A stretch of 64,000 nt of DNA from Actinokineospora iranica (GTDB lineage: Bacteria; Actinomycetota; Actinomycetes; Mycobacteriales; Pseudonocardiaceae): assembly GCF_900101685.1 (NCBI RefSeq), contig NZ_FMZZ01000002.1, positions 476,719-540,718 on the forward strand. The letters are read 5' to 3'. Below, piece after piece: positions 10,676-20,399 of the stretch. How positions within the stretch are numbered: the stretch's first letter is position 1; the number at the start of each line of letters is the position of its first letter. Under the pieces are notes generated by a model, which saw nothing but the letters and a program-made list of their open reading frames with translations, searched no databases and had not been told where the DNA came from. The position numbers were made by a program, and so were the translations under genes.

Positions 10676-12040
10676 TTGCGACGGAACACTCTTGCCCTCG
10701 CGGTCGTCGGCGCCATGGCGGCGACCCTGCTCGGCACCGGGACCGGCACGGCCGATCCAGCGTCGCTGACGTTGGGCCACCAGTGCCCGTTCCCGCTGAT
10801 CGGCGACCAACCAACCACCCTGAAGATCGACACCGATCTGCCCGCGACGATGCCCGTCGGAGCCCCGACCGGGGAACGGCAGGTGACGACCACCCTCACG
10901 ATCCCCTCCACCGGTTTGTCCCTGGTCGGCGCATCGGCGCTCACCGGGGAAGCCCACCTCACCCTGCACGCGAAGGTCACCTTCGGCTCGACCGTCATCC
11001 CCATCGCGGTCCCGGTCGACCTCGCCACCGAGGGCACCCCCAGCCTGAACCCGTCGACCACCCTGGTCGGCGCCGGCCGGTTCCCGTCGCTGGTGTTCCC
11101 CGAGAGCGGCGCAGCCGCCGTCGACATCACCGAGACCGACCTGGTGATGCGGCTCACGCCGAGGAAGCCGGACGGCTCGGACACCGGTCTGGGCACCTTC
11201 GACACGGTCTGCAGGCAGAACCCGGGCCAGCCCACCAGACTCGCCACGGTCTCGGTGGTGTTCCCGCCGATCCCCGCTCCCGCGACGCCCACCGGCCTGC
11301 GCGCCACCGCGACGACGGAGACCGCGGTGTCCCTTGCCTGGGACACGGGTGTGGAGCCGGCAAGCCGGTACGAAGTCCTTGTCGACGGCGCTCACACGGC
11401 CACCGCGACCAGCGCCACCGCGACGGTCACCGGCCTGACCGCGGGCACGACGTACGCGTTCCAGGTGCGCGCCGTGGACGCCAACGGCACCGCGTCGCCG
11501 CCAAGCGAACCGTTCACTGTCCGCACCAAGCTTGGCACGGCGGTCCATCCGTTCCACCTGACCGGCACGTCCCGAATCGCCGCGGCCGCCACCACCGTCG
11601 CCGTCGCGGGCGACCTGCGCATCGAAGCCGACCGGGACAGCGGAGAACACCGGCGCACCGATCTGACTTTGCGCCCCACCAAAGCGAACACCCGCCTCTT
11701 GGGCGTCCTCCCCGCGACCGCGGACGTCGTGTTCACTGTGGACGGAGCCCGCAGCGCGGTGGCCGAGGGAACCTTGACGGTGGCCGCGAACGTGACCATC
11801 GCCCTGCCCCGGGTCACCGTGCTCGGCTACGTGGTCAGCCAGTCCCCGACCTGCCGCACCGAAACCCCCGCGGAAATCACCCTCCGCTCAACCCCGGACT
11901 TCACCCCGACAACCGGCGGTTCTCTCGACGGCGCCTACACGATCCCGGCCTTCACCGGCTGCGGATCAGCGACGGGCCTGGTCAACACCCTGGCCGCGGG
12001 CCCAGGCAACACCGTCCGCCTGGCCCTCACTTCCCCCTGA
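10676..12040 (+). CDS. Secreted protein with DUF6801-like and fibronectin type III domains
   Basis: The 454-residue protein has a Sec signal peptide (LRRNTLALAVVGAMAATLLG, cleavage after GTADPA or nearby). An N-terminal DUF6801-like domain follows (residues ~30-185, beginning TLGHQCPFPLIGDQPTTLKI). Next is one fibronectin type III domain (~195-285; PTGLRATATTETAVSLAWD to YAFQVRAVDANG), then a second beta-rich domain repeating the DUF6801 pattern, with Cys residues near the C-terminus. TTG at 10676 is the likely start because GGGAAAGG lies ~9 nt upstream and the signal peptide begins there; the frame is open upstream to 10556. It is probably an extracellular binding or wall-associated protein. 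A strong terminator follows. Confidence 0.75.
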   Translation: MRRNTLALAVVGAMAATLLGTGTGTADPASLTLGHQCPFPLIGDQPTTLKIDTDLPATMPVGAPTGERQVTTTLTIPSTGLSLVGASALTGEAHLTLHAKVTFGSTVIPIAVPVDLATEGTPSLNPSTTLVGAGRFPSLVFPESGAAAVDITETDLVMRLTPRKPDGSDTGLGTFDTVCRQNPGQPTRLATVSVVFPPIPAPATPTGLRATATTETAVSLAWDTGVEPASRYEVLVDGAHTATATSATATVTGLTAGTTYAFQVRAVDANGTASPPSEPFTVRTKLGTAVHPFHLTGTSRIAAAATTVAVAGDLRIEADRDSGEHRRTDLTLRPTKANTRLLGVLPATADVVFTVDGARSAVAEGTLTVAANVTIALPRVTVLGYVVSQSPTCRTETPAEITLRSTPDFTPTTGGSLDGAYTIPAFTGCGSATGLVNTLAAGPGNTVRLALTSP

Positions 12041-12055
12041 CCACCGATGGACACC

Positions 12056-12085
12056 GTGTGCCCCCGGACCGTTCCGGGGGCACAC
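12056..12085 (+). terminator. Hairpin terminator after FN3 protein gene
   Basis: GTGTGCCCCCGGA (12056-12068) pairs perfectly with 12073-12085 around a 4-nt loop, 16 bases after the stop codon. It can also serve the convergent LuxR gene. Confidence 0.85.
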
Positions 12086-12160
12086 GCCTGTCAGGACACG
12101 CGGCTAGTTTGTCCACAAAGGACTATCGACTGAAGTCGTGCGGCGAAAGAACCAGCGCGG

Positions 12161-14701
12161 TCACGCGCCTGGGTTGCGGGCTCGGTCGGGGTGGCTTGCC
12201 AGGTCCTCTCGGCGGGACACGCCCAGTTTGCGGTAGATCTTGGTCAGGTGTTGTTCCACGGTGCTGACCGTGATGTGGAGGCGATCCGCGATCTCGCGGT
12301 TGGTGTGGCCCAACGCGGCCAAAGCGGCCACTCGGTGTTCGGCTTCGCTGAGGGTGGTGGCGGAGGTCGGTGGCAGGCTGGTCGGGTGGCGCAGGAGCCG
12401 GTCCACGAGGTTGGCGGCTCCGCAGGCGCGGGCTTCGTCGGCCGCGGCCTTGGCGACGCGCCGGGCGCGGGTGTGCTCGCCGCGTTCGGTGAGCTGTCTG
12501 CTCAGTTCGGCGAGAGCGACGGAGACGGCGAACCGGTCGCCCGCGGCGCGGAACTCTTCGGCCGCCTCGTGCAGCAGGCTGGGGCCGTGCACGCGGTCGG
12601 TGGCCGCCGCCAGCAGGCGCAGGGAGCGGCCGCGGGCGTGCCTGCTCGCCGACGCGGGCAGGTCCAGTTGCCTGCGGGCCAGGTTTCCGGCCACCCGCCT
12701 GCCGCCGAGGCGGATGTGGGCCTCGGCGAGGTCGGTGCGCCACGGTGCGAGCGCGGGCAGGTCGATGCCGTGCCGGGTCAGGAAACGGCCGCACGCCTGG
12801 AAATCGGCAACCGCGGCCAGCACCCGGTCGGTGGCCAGGTAGTGGTGGCCGCGCGCCCGCAGGTAGCGCACGCCGATCAGGGTGTCGACCATGGCGTCCG
12901 GGGCGACTTCGCGCAGCGCCGCGCTGTCGTGCGCGCCGAGCGCGGTGTCCGCGAGCAGCATCGTGGCCAGCGGCAACCCGATCAGCACGCCCCAGGCCCG
13001 CGCGGGCAACGCGCGCAGGCTTTCCTCGGCCAGCGCGCGGGCGGTGCGCAGCGCGCCGCGGCGCAGGGCGATGTCCGCGCCGACCGCGCCGAACAGCGCC
13101 ACCCACGTCGTCGCGCGCCGGGACTTGGCCTGGCGCGACAGTTCCTCGCACCAGTGCGCGGCCCGGTCGACCTGGTCGGCGTGCAGGAGCGTGGTCAGCG
13201 CCGCGGCCAGGACCTCCACGGTCCAGTCGTCCAGCGGGCAGCCGTGCAGCACCCGTTCGGCGTCGCGGGCGGCCTCGGCGAGGTCGCCGCGCAGCAGCGC
13301 CGGGGTCAGCGCGGCGGCGGACCGCTCCCAGAGGGCGACCGACCCGCCGCGCGGCGGCTGCGGCCGCGGCAGGCGCGCGCCCCGGATCCACTCGTCGGCG
13401 AGCCGCAGCCCGGCGGCGGCGTGCGGGTCGGACTCCGCGACGGCGGCCAGCAGCGCCGGGACGGCCACCGGGTCGGCGTGCCAGAGCGCGTACCTGGCCG
13501 CGGTCGCCGGGTCCACGTCCTGCGGGCACGCGCGGCCAGCCGGGTTGTGCCGCCACTCGGCGCGGGCGAGGTCGGCGGCCACCGCGGCGCGCTCGGCCCC
13601 GGTCACCTCCGGCAGCGCGATCCGCAGGCACCGCACGGCGAACTCGGTGTGGTCGCGGCCGATCGCGGTGGCCGCGGCGGCGCGCAGCACCTCGACGCCC
13701 CAGCCGCCGCCGACGCGTCCGGCCGCGACGAGTTGGCGCGCGATCTCCCCCGGCGCGGCCGCGCGGCGGCGCAGCAGGTCGGCCGCGCGCAGCCGCAGGC
13801 GGGTCGCCTCGTCGCGGGACAGGCTGTCGCGCACCGCGTCCCGCACGACCTCGTGGCCGAACCGCCCGCCGGACAGCAGACCGGCGGCGGCGAGAATCCC
13901 GGTCATCCGCGACACCGTGGCGCGGCTGAGGCCGGTCAGGTCGGCGATCAGGCCCGGCAGCGGCTGCCCGTCGAGCACGGCCAGCGCCCTGGCCACGGCC
14001 AGCAGTCGCGGCCCCCAGCGGTGCAGGCAGCCCAGGACGGCTTGCCGGAAGGCGATGCCCACCACCGGTTCCCCGCCTGGGTCGGGGTCGGCGCGGTAGT
14101 CGGAGACCAGCGCGTGCGCCAGCAGCGGGTTGCCGCCGCTGAGCCGGTGGCACGCGTCGGCCATCGACGCGGCCGCCGCCTCGCCCAGTTCCGCCGCCAG
14201 CAGGTCGGCGACGCCGCGCGGGCTCAGCGGCCCGAGCCGCACCCTGCGGTCGGCGCCTGCGCTCAGCTCGTGGCCGGACCGCGGTTCCCATTCGGTGAGC
14301 ACCAGCAGCACCCGCGCCTGGGCGCCGCGGTCGCGCAGCGCGGCGAGCACCCGCAGCGACGCGGAGTCCACGTGCTGGATGTCGTCCACGGCCAGCACCA
14401 CCGGGGCCGTCTCGGCCGCGGCGAGCACCCGCTCGACGAACCCGGCCGCCGCGGGCAGCGGCAGACCCGAGGTCAACTGCCGCACCGCGCCCAGCGGGAT
14501 GCCGCGCTCGCCGCGCGACCCCGTGGCGGTGAGCAGCAGCGCGCCGGAGTCGGCCACCTGGTCGGCGAACACCGCGAGCAACCCGGATTTCCCGCTGGCG
14601 AGCCCGCCGGTGACGGCGACGACCCGGCTCGCGCCGCGCGCGGATTCCGCGGCGGCTTCGGTCAGCGCCGCCAGCGCGGCCTCGCGTTCCACCAGAATCA
14701 T
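12161..14701 (-). CDS. LuxR-family ATPase regulator (LAL type) 1
   Basis: This is a large transcription activator of 846 residues. The N-terminal AAA/STAND ATPase has Walker A GGLASGKS (~residue 33) and Walker B VVLAVDDIQHVD (~100). A long helical, TPR-like middle region follows. The C-terminal LuxR DNA-binding helix-turn-helix reads LSEAEHRVAALAALGHTNRE then TVSTVEQHLTKIYRKLGVS. ATG 14701 has GGAGGG ~8 nt upstream; in-frame codons before it are not needed. It is divergent from the thioesterase/AraC pair, with a ~270-bp shared promoter region (14702-14971), so it may control them. LAL regulators are often pathway activators in natural-product clusters. Confidence 0.9.
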   Translation of the reverse strand: MILVEREAALAALTEAAAESARGASRVVAVTGGLASGKSGLLAVFADQVADSGALLLTATGSRGERGIPLGAVRQLTSGLPLPAAAGFVERVLAAAETAPVVLAVDDIQHVDSASLRVLAALRDRGAQARVLLVLTEWEPRSGHELSAGADRRVRLGPLSPRGVADLLAAELGEAAAASMADACHRLSGGNPLLAHALVSDYRADPDPGGEPVVGIAFRQAVLGCLHRWGPRLLAVARALAVLDGQPLPGLIADLTGLSRATVSRMTGILAAAGLLSGGRFGHEVVRDAVRDSLSRDEATRLRLRAADLLRRRAAAPGEIARQLVAAGRVGGGWGVEVLRAAAATAIGRDHTEFAVRCLRIALPEVTGAERAAVAADLARAEWRHNPAGRACPQDVDPATAARYALWHADPVAVPALLAAVAESDPHAAAGLRLADEWIRGARLPRPQPPRGGSVALWERSAAALTPALLRGDLAEAARDAERVLHGCPLDDWTVEVLAAALTTLLHADQVDRAAHWCEELSRQAKSRRATTWVALFGAVGADIALRRGALRTARALAEESLRALPARAWGVLIGLPLATMLLADTALGAHDSAALREVAPDAMVDTLIGVRYLRARGHHYLATDRVLAAVADFQACGRFLTRHGIDLPALAPWRTDLAEAHIRLGGRRVAGNLARRQLDLPASASRHARGRSLRLLAAATDRVHGPSLLHEAAEEFRAAGDRFAVSVALAELSRQLTERGEHTRARRVAKAAADEARACGAANLVDRLLRHPTSLPPTSATTLSEAEHRVAALAALGHTNREIADRLHITVSTVEQHLTKIYRKLGVSRREDLASHPDRARNPGA

Positions 14702-14971
14702 GCGGCCATCCCTCCACCCCCCGCGAGCGGCGTTCGCGTTGCGCAATCTACTCCCGAGAACAGCGCGGGAGAAGCTGCCTGCCGTCGCGGCCAGGAGATT
14801 TTCCCGTTAACGACGGCATAATCGGCAACCGGGAAGAAAAAGCACCCGGAATAGGGGGCGATAGGGGTGAAGCCGGTCGACTGGCGGGAAAGCCGACGGC
14901 GGAGGGGGCGGCCATGGCAACATCGGGTGGAGGACCGGCAGGACCCGTGATGTGAAGGGACACCAGCGACC

Positions 14972-15742
14972 ATGGCAGCAACCGCCGACACCGACGCCCT
15001 GTGGCTGCGCCGCTTCCACCCGGCGCCAGAGGCGCGCGCCCGCCTGCTGTGCCTGGCGCACGCGGGCGGCTCGGCGAGCTACTTCTTCCCGGTGTCACGG
15101 TCGCTGGCCCCGCGCGTCGAGGTGCTCGCCGCGCAGTACCCGGGCAGGCAGGACCGCAGGCACGAGCCGTGCCTGGAGACGATCGCGGAGATGGCCGACC
15201 AGCTCGCCGACGTGGTGGAGCCGTGGACCGACAAGCCGCTGACCCTGTTCGGGCACAGCATGGGCGCGTCGGTGGCGTTCGAGTTGGCGCTGCGGCTGCA
15301 GGAGCGCGGCACGGTCGTCAACGGCCTGTTCGCCTCCGGCAGGCGCGCGCCCAGCGCGTTCCGCGACGAGCGCAACCACCAACTGGACGACGCGGGCCTG
15401 ATCGCCGAGATCAAGCGCCTCAACGGCACCGAGGCGCAGCTGCTGGACGACGACGAGATCCTGCGCATGGTGCTGCCCTCGATCCGCAGCGACTACAAGG
15501 CAGCCGAGACCTACCGCCCCTCCCCCGGCCCGAAGCTGCGGACCCCGGTGCGCGCCCTGATCGGCGACAGCGACCCCAAAGTCACCGCCGACGAGGCCAG
15601 GATGTGGGCCGACCACACCGAAAGCGACTTCGACCTGGAGATCTTCCCCGGCGGCCACTTCTACCTCAACGCCGCCGTCCCCACCGTGACCGAACGCGTC
15701 TCCCGACACATCGAACAGTCGGTGACTATCCTGGACCGATGA
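14972..15742 (+). CDS. Type II thioesterase (alpha/beta hydrolase)
   Basis: This 256-residue protein belongs to the stand-alone thioesterases that remove wrong acyl groups from NRPS/PKS carrier proteins. It shows LLCLAHAGGSASYFFP near the N-terminus, the nucleophile elbow GHSMGA (Ser ~residue 92), an acid in IGDSDPKVT and the catalytic His in FPGGHFYL. The start ATG follows GAAGGGAC. It overlaps the AraC gene by ATGA. No NRPS or PKS module lies in the window, so its partner is unknown or elsewhere. Confidence 0.88.
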   Translation: MAATADTDALWLRRFHPAPEARARLLCLAHAGGSASYFFPVSRSLAPRVEVLAAQYPGRQDRRHEPCLETIAEMADQLADVVEPWTDKPLTLFGHSMGASVAFELALRLQERGTVVNGLFASGRRAPSAFRDERNHQLDDAGLIAEIKRLNGTEAQLLDDDEILRMVLPSIRSDYKAAETYRPSPGPKLRTPVRALIGDSDPKVTADEARMWADHTESDFDLEIFPGGHFYLNAAVPTVTERVSRHIEQSVTILDR

Positions 15743-16761
15743 TCGAGACGGTCTTCCGGACCGAGGACGTGCCCGCCGCCGATCGGCTGGCCTACTGGCG
15801 CGAGCTGCTCAGCCGCACGCACGCCCCGATGGACCTGACCAGCGACAACCCGGAATACTTCCACGCCTGCCAGCGCACGCTGAGCTTCGGCGCGGTGTCG
15901 GTGTGGCCGGTCACGTTCCACGCGGTGACCTTCCACCGGACGCCGAAGCTGATCCGCCAGTCCGACCCCGACGTCTACCACCTCTCCCTGGTCCTCAACG
16001 GCGCGGCCACGGCGTCCTGGGGCGACCGGGAGATCAGCTACGGCCCCTACGACCTGCACTACAACAGCTCGTCGCAGCCGTGCACCATCTGGACCGGCGG
16101 CCCTGCGAACGTGATCAAATCGGTGGGCGTCGAAGTCCCCAAGTCCCTGGTCCCCCTGCCCCGGCGCAGCGCCAACGACGTCATCGGCCGCCCGCTGTCC
16201 GGCCGCACCGGGATCGGCGCCCTGCTCGCGGGCTTCCTCGTCCGCCTGACCGAGAACACCTCCGGCTACCAGGCAGGCGACGAACCCCGCCTGGGCACGG
16301 TGCTGGCGGACCTGGTCGCGGCGCTGTTCGCGCACACCCTCGAAGCCGACCGCGCCCTGCCACCCGAGACCTACCGGCGCACCCTGCTGATGCGCGTCCA
16401 GTCCTTCATCCGGCAGCACCTGCACGACCCCGACCTGTCCCGGGACTCGATCGCCACCGCCCACCACATCTCGACCAGCTACCTGCACCGCCTGTTCCAG
16501 GAAAACGGCGAGACCGTCATGGGCTGGATCCGCCGCCAACGCCTCGAACACGCCCGCCGCGACCTGGCAGACCCCACTCAGCGGATGGTCCCGGTCCACC
16601 GGATCGCCGCCCGCTGGGGCTTCGTCCACCACGCCGACTTCACCCGTTCCTTCCGCACCGCATTCCACACCACCCCCAGTGAGTACCGCCGTGAAACCCT
16701 GCGCCCCACCGGCACCCGGGTCATCCACCGAGTCGATCGGATGGGGAACGGGGGCCACTGA
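15739..16761 (+). CDS. AraC-family transcriptional regulator
   Basis: The protein has 340 residues. The N-terminal part matches the AraC-binding-like domain of actinomycete regulators (ETVFRTEDVPAADRLAYWRE at the start). The C-terminal ~110 residues hold two helix-turn-helix motifs: LSRDSIATAHHISTSYLHRL then VHRIAARWGFVHHADFTRSF, ending FHTTPSEYRR. It is translationally coupled to the type II thioesterase (ATGA). It may regulate that gene and the flanking LAL genes. The inducer is unknown. Confidence 0.9.
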   Translation: MIETVFRTEDVPAADRLAYWRELLSRTHAPMDLTSDNPEYFHACQRTLSFGAVSVWPVTFHAVTFHRTPKLIRQSDPDVYHLSLVLNGAATASWGDREISYGPYDLHYNSSSQPCTIWTGGPANVIKSVGVEVPKSLVPLPRRSANDVIGRPLSGRTGIGALLAGFLVRLTENTSGYQAGDEPRLGTVLADLVAALFAHTLEADRALPPETYRRTLLMRVQSFIRQHLHDPDLSRDSIATAHHISTSYLHRLFQENGETVMGWIRRQRLEHARRDLADPTQRMVPVHRIAARWGFVHHADFTRSFRTAFHTTPSEYRRETLRPTGTRVIHRVDRMGNGGH

Positions 16762-16864
16762 CATCACTCCCGACGCAGGCATCGACCGACCGGCCCACAG
16801 GCTCAAGCTCGACTGAAAGTACGTTCAAGACACCGTTCCGATTCGTAAACCCGCAGGTCAACAA

Positions 16865-16895
16865 GTGCCTTCCCCGCGCACGCGGGGCTGTTCCG
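16865..16895. CRISPR. Single CRISPR-like repeat remnant (type I-E-like)
   Basis: The sequence GTGCCTTCCCCGCGCACGCG and the next 11 bases to 16895 closely resemble the 28-29-nt type I-E repeats of actinomycetes, with the palindrome CCCCGCGCACGCGGGG and a trailing TGTTCCG. There is only one copy, with no spacers and no cas genes, so it is an orphan. It could equally serve as a short terminator hairpin between the two convergent genes. Confidence 0.4.
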
Positions 16896-16929
16896 CCTCG
16901 GCCGCGAGGGTGCCTGCCGAGTCACTAGA

Positions 16930-19797
16930 TCAGCGTTCGTCCGCAGCGGCTAAGAGCTGGCCGGGTAGGCCTGCCGGGAGATCCGTGCGGCGGGTGACTT
17001 TCAACTTCCGGTACACGCGGGTCAAGTGCTGTTCGACAGTGCTGACCGTGATGTAGAGCTTGCCGCCGATTTCGCGGTTGGTGTGGCCCAGGGCCGCCAG
17101 GACCGCGACCCGGCGTTCGGCTTCGCTGAGGGTGGACAGGCCCGCGTCGTGGTCGGAGGGTTCGGGTAAGGGAGCGCGAGCCAGGGCCGCGCGGGAGACC
17201 AGGTCGCGGTTGACGGGGCCTGCTCCGCAGGCCTTGGCGAGTTGCAGGGCGCGGCGGGCCAGGGTGCGGGCCTTCTCGCCGTCGCCGGTGGTGTTGTGGG
17301 CTTGGCTCAGGTCCAGGAGGGCTCGGGCCAGTTCGCAGCGGTCGCCGCCCGCGCGGAGCAGTTCCACCGCCTCTTGCAGCAAGCCCACCCGGCGGTCCGG
17401 CGGCGACGCTGCGGCCAGGACGCGCAGGGACAGGCCGCGGGTGCGGGCGCCGTCGTTGCCGGGGCGGGTGAGCTGCTCGGCCGCCAGCGCCCGCGCGTCG
17501 TCGCGGTGGCCCAGCGCCAGCAGCGCCTGCGCCGCGCCCGACCGCCACGGGACCAGGGTGGGCAGGTCGAGGTCCCAGCCCGTCATCAGCTCGCCGCAGC
17601 GTTGGAAGTCGCCGAGAGCGGCGTGCGGTTTATCCGTGGCCAGGTAGTGCATCCCGCGTGCGTGCAGGTAGTGCAGACCGAACTGGGTTTGGAACATCGC
17701 GTCCGGAACAGGGGCACGCAGTAGCGCGGCGGCTTCGTCGTGCTTGCCCATGGCGGTGGCGGCGGCGACCCGGGTCGACAGCGGCACCCCGACCGCCACG
17801 CCCCAGCCCGGCCCGGTCAGCCGGTCGAACGCGACCCGGGCGTGCTCGGCCGCCGCGGGCAGGTCGCCTTGGCGCAGCGCGATCTCCGCGCGCAGGGCGC
17901 CGAGCACGGCCTGCCAGGTCAGCGCGCCGCGCGCGGTCGCGTCGGCCAGCAGCGCGGCGCACCAGTGCGCGGCGCGGTCGTTGCGGTCGGCGTGGACCAG
18001 CGCGGCCAGCGCGGAAAGCTGCGAGCCCAGCGTCTGCTCGCCGAGCCTGCAACTCTGCAGGATGTGCTCGGCCGCGGTGACGATCTCCGCGCGCGCGCCG
18101 CCGACCCGGACGCGGTCGAGCATCGCCGACGCCCGGGTCCACGGGTCGGCAAGGACCGGGGCCTGCTGGTCGGGCAGCGGCGCGGGCACACCGGCCACGA
18201 CCGGCGGGTACAGGAACGCGAGCCAGTGGAAGACCAGGCTGAACTGTCCCGCCGCGGGCAGTTCGCCCGCGGCCGCCATGCCCGCGAGGGTGCCCGCCAG
18301 CTCTTCGGTGTGGCCGTACCAGAGCAGGAACTTGGCCAGGTGCACGGCGTTGTGGTCCGCCAGCCTGCCCGCCGACCGGGCGGCGCGCAGCGGAGCCAGG
18401 TGCCGGGCGGCGGCGGACGGGTCGCGCCGCCACTCCACGCGCAGCAGCAGGGTGGTGATGTCGGCGCGCTCGGCGTCGTCGGCGCACGCGCGCGCGGCCA
18501 GTTCCAGCCTGCGCACCGCGAGTTCCACCCGGTCCGCGACGAGGTCTTCCCGGGCGGCGTGCCGCAGCACCGCCACCGCCCAGGGCCCGCCGAGGTCACC
18601 GGAGTCGGAGAAGCCGCCCCGGTCGGCAAGTTCGGCGTGGTCCTCGCGCTCGCCGCCCGCGGCGCGGCCGTGGGCGGTGTCAGCGGCGGTGAGGTGGGTC
18701 GCGACCGCGTCCGCCGGAGCGCCCTGGTGGTAGAGCAGGTGGGCGGCGCGCAGGTGCGACGCTCCGCGCTCGGCCGGGGTCAGGGTGTCCAGGACGGTGG
18801 TTGCCGCCACCGGGTGGCGGAAGCGTTTGTCGTCGTCCAGCAGCCCCGCGGTGACCAGCACGTCCAGCGCCTGCGCGGCCGAGTCGGGGGTGATCTCCAG
18901 CAGCGCGCCCACCAGGTCGGGGGTTCCCGCGTCGCCGAGCAGGGCCACGGCGCGGGCGGCGGCGGGCAGCACGGGTTCCCAGCGGTGCAGGCAGGCGAGG
19001 ACGCCCTGGGCGAACTCCCGGCCGACGGCGACCCGCGCGCGGTGTTCTGTGCCAGCCGACTGGTCGTCGATGAGTGCCTTGACCAGCAACGGGTTTCCGC
19101 CGCTCACCGCGTGCAGCGCCGGGGCCAGGGCACGCGCGGCGGCCGGGTCGAGCCGGGTGGCGAGCAGGTCGGCGACGCCCGCCCGGGTGAGTGGGGCGAG
19201 CCGCAGGTGGGTGGTGTTGGGCTGGCGGGTCACTTCGGCGCGGAAGGCCGCCTGGGTGGGCCGGGGCAGGGCCCATTCGGTGAGGACCACCAGGACGCGG
19301 GCGAAGCGCATTCGCCGGTGCAGGTAGAGCAGGGCCTGCTGGGACGGCCCGTCGGCGAACTGGACGTCGTCGACCTCGATGACCACCGGGCGGTCCTTGG
19401 CCAGGTCGAGCAGGGCGGCGCACACGCCGTCGAGCACGCGGGCGCCCGCGCGGCCGATCGCGACCGGGTCGGCCGTGGCCGTGGTGGCCTCGATGGCCGC
19501 GCTGCCGTCGCCGCTCAGCAGATCGCTGATGTGGTCGGCGACGGCCCTGGGTAACGCGGGGCTCTGGGCCAGTTGCGTCACCACGCCGAAGGGCACGGCG
19601 TGCTCCGCGCGGGCGCCGGTCGCGGTGAGCAGGATCGCCCCGTCGGCGACCATGTGCTCGGCGAACTCGGCGAGCAGCGCGGTCTTTCCGCTGGCCACGC
19701 CGCCGCTGACGAGCGCGACCCGGCCCCTGGCGCGCACGCAGTCGGCGTAGAGCCGAGTCAGAGTTGTCAATTCCCGGTGTCTTTCGATCAGCGCCAT
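16930..19797 (-). CDS. LuxR-family ATPase regulator (LAL type) 2
   Basis: This 955-residue regulator has the same layout as the LAL protein at 12161-14701. Walker A is GGVASGKT (~residue 33) and Walker B PVVIEVDDVQFAD. A long helical middle region follows, then a C-terminal LuxR helix-turn-helix (LSEAERRVAVLAALGHTNRE then TVSTVEQHLTRVYRKLKVT). The near-identical DNA-binding ends of the two paralogues suggest related operator sequences. ATG 19797 has GAGGG ~8 nt upstream. It converges with the AraC gene. Its targets are unknown; the adjacent TE/AraC unit is a candidate. Confidence 0.9.
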   Translation of the reverse strand: MALIERHRELTTLTRLYADCVRARGRVALVSGGVASGKTALLAEFAEHMVADGAILLTATGARAEHAVPFGVVTQLAQSPALPRAVADHISDLLSGDGSAAIEATTATADPVAIGRAGARVLDGVCAALLDLAKDRPVVIEVDDVQFADGPSQQALLYLHRRMRFARVLVVLTEWALPRPTQAAFRAEVTRQPNTTHLRLAPLTRAGVADLLATRLDPAAARALAPALHAVSGGNPLLVKALIDDQSAGTEHRARVAVGREFAQGVLACLHRWEPVLPAAARAVALLGDAGTPDLVGALLEITPDSAAQALDVLVTAGLLDDDKRFRHPVAATTVLDTLTPAERGASHLRAAHLLYHQGAPADAVATHLTAADTAHGRAAGGEREDHAELADRGGFSDSGDLGGPWAVAVLRHAAREDLVADRVELAVRRLELAARACADDAERADITTLLLRVEWRRDPSAAARHLAPLRAARSAGRLADHNAVHLAKFLLWYGHTEELAGTLAGMAAAGELPAAGQFSLVFHWLAFLYPPVVAGVPAPLPDQQAPVLADPWTRASAMLDRVRVGGARAEIVTAAEHILQSCRLGEQTLGSQLSALAALVHADRNDRAAHWCAALLADATARGALTWQAVLGALRAEIALRQGDLPAAAEHARVAFDRLTGPGWGVAVGVPLSTRVAAATAMGKHDEAAALLRAPVPDAMFQTQFGLHYLHARGMHYLATDKPHAALGDFQRCGELMTGWDLDLPTLVPWRSGAAQALLALGHRDDARALAAEQLTRPGNDGARTRGLSLRVLAAASPPDRRVGLLQEAVELLRAGGDRCELARALLDLSQAHNTTGDGEKARTLARRALQLAKACGAGPVNRDLVSRAALARAPLPEPSDHDAGLSTLSEAERRVAVLAALGHTNREIGGKLYITVSTVEQHLTRVYRKLKVTRRTDLPAGLPGQLLAAADER

Positions 19798-19994
19798 GCG
19801 TCGCCCTCGTCGTGTGCTCACAATTCCCCGTTACCAGAATCTATCGGCAGCGTCCGCACGTGTGGAAGTTTTGCCAATTGACAGAGTGAACAGTGTGGAA
19901 CAATCAGGTGAGCAAGCGCCCGAATGGAGCAAGGAAAATGGCACGAATGCCGCACCAATTCCCCGGCCGTCGAATCAGCGGCGGAAAATAGGCT

Positions 19995-20399
19995 TCATTG
20001 CCCGCGGGCGCTGTGCCGGAGCCAGGCCAGTCCCAGGACCGGCAGCGCCAGCGGCACGAACCCGTACCCACGGCCGAACACCGACCAGACGGTGGCGTCC
20101 GGGAACGCCTCCGGCACGACCAGGCTCGCCGTGCCCACGGCCAGCACGCCCGCCAATTCCACCGCGCACGACACGACCGCGATCCGCCGCGACACCCGGC
20201 TGCCCTTGGCCAGGCCGACGGTGGCGATCACATAGACCGCGGCGGCGATAGCGGAAAGCAGGTAGGCCAGCGGCGCGCGGTCGAATCGGGTCGCGATCTG
20301 CACCGCCGACCGGGCGCAGGCGGAAAGCGCGAAGACCGCGTACACCGCGATCAGGAGCCTGCCGGGGCCGCCTCTGGTCGCGGCGCGCAGGTCAGCCAC
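19995..20399 (-). CDS. Small integral membrane protein
   Basis: This 134-residue protein has about four membrane helices: LLIAVYAVFALSACARSAVQ, LAYLLSAIAAAVYVIATVGLA, RIAVVSCAVELAGVLAVGTA and YGFVPLALPVLGLAWL. It overlaps the upstream gene by eight bases, so the two form an operon. Such pairs are frequent and conserved in actinomycetes, but I know no function. Confidence 0.75.
   Translation of the reverse strand: MADLRAATRGGPGRLLIAVYAVFALSACARSAVQIATRFDRAPLAYLLSAIAAAVYVIATVGLAKGSRVSRRIAVVSCAVELAGVLAVGTASLVVPEAFPDATVWSVFGRGYGFVPLALPVLGLAWLRHSARGQ

Noticed and set aside
16865..16895. A CRISPR array
   Set aside because: Only one repeat-like unit is present, with no second copy or spacer and no cas gene in the window.
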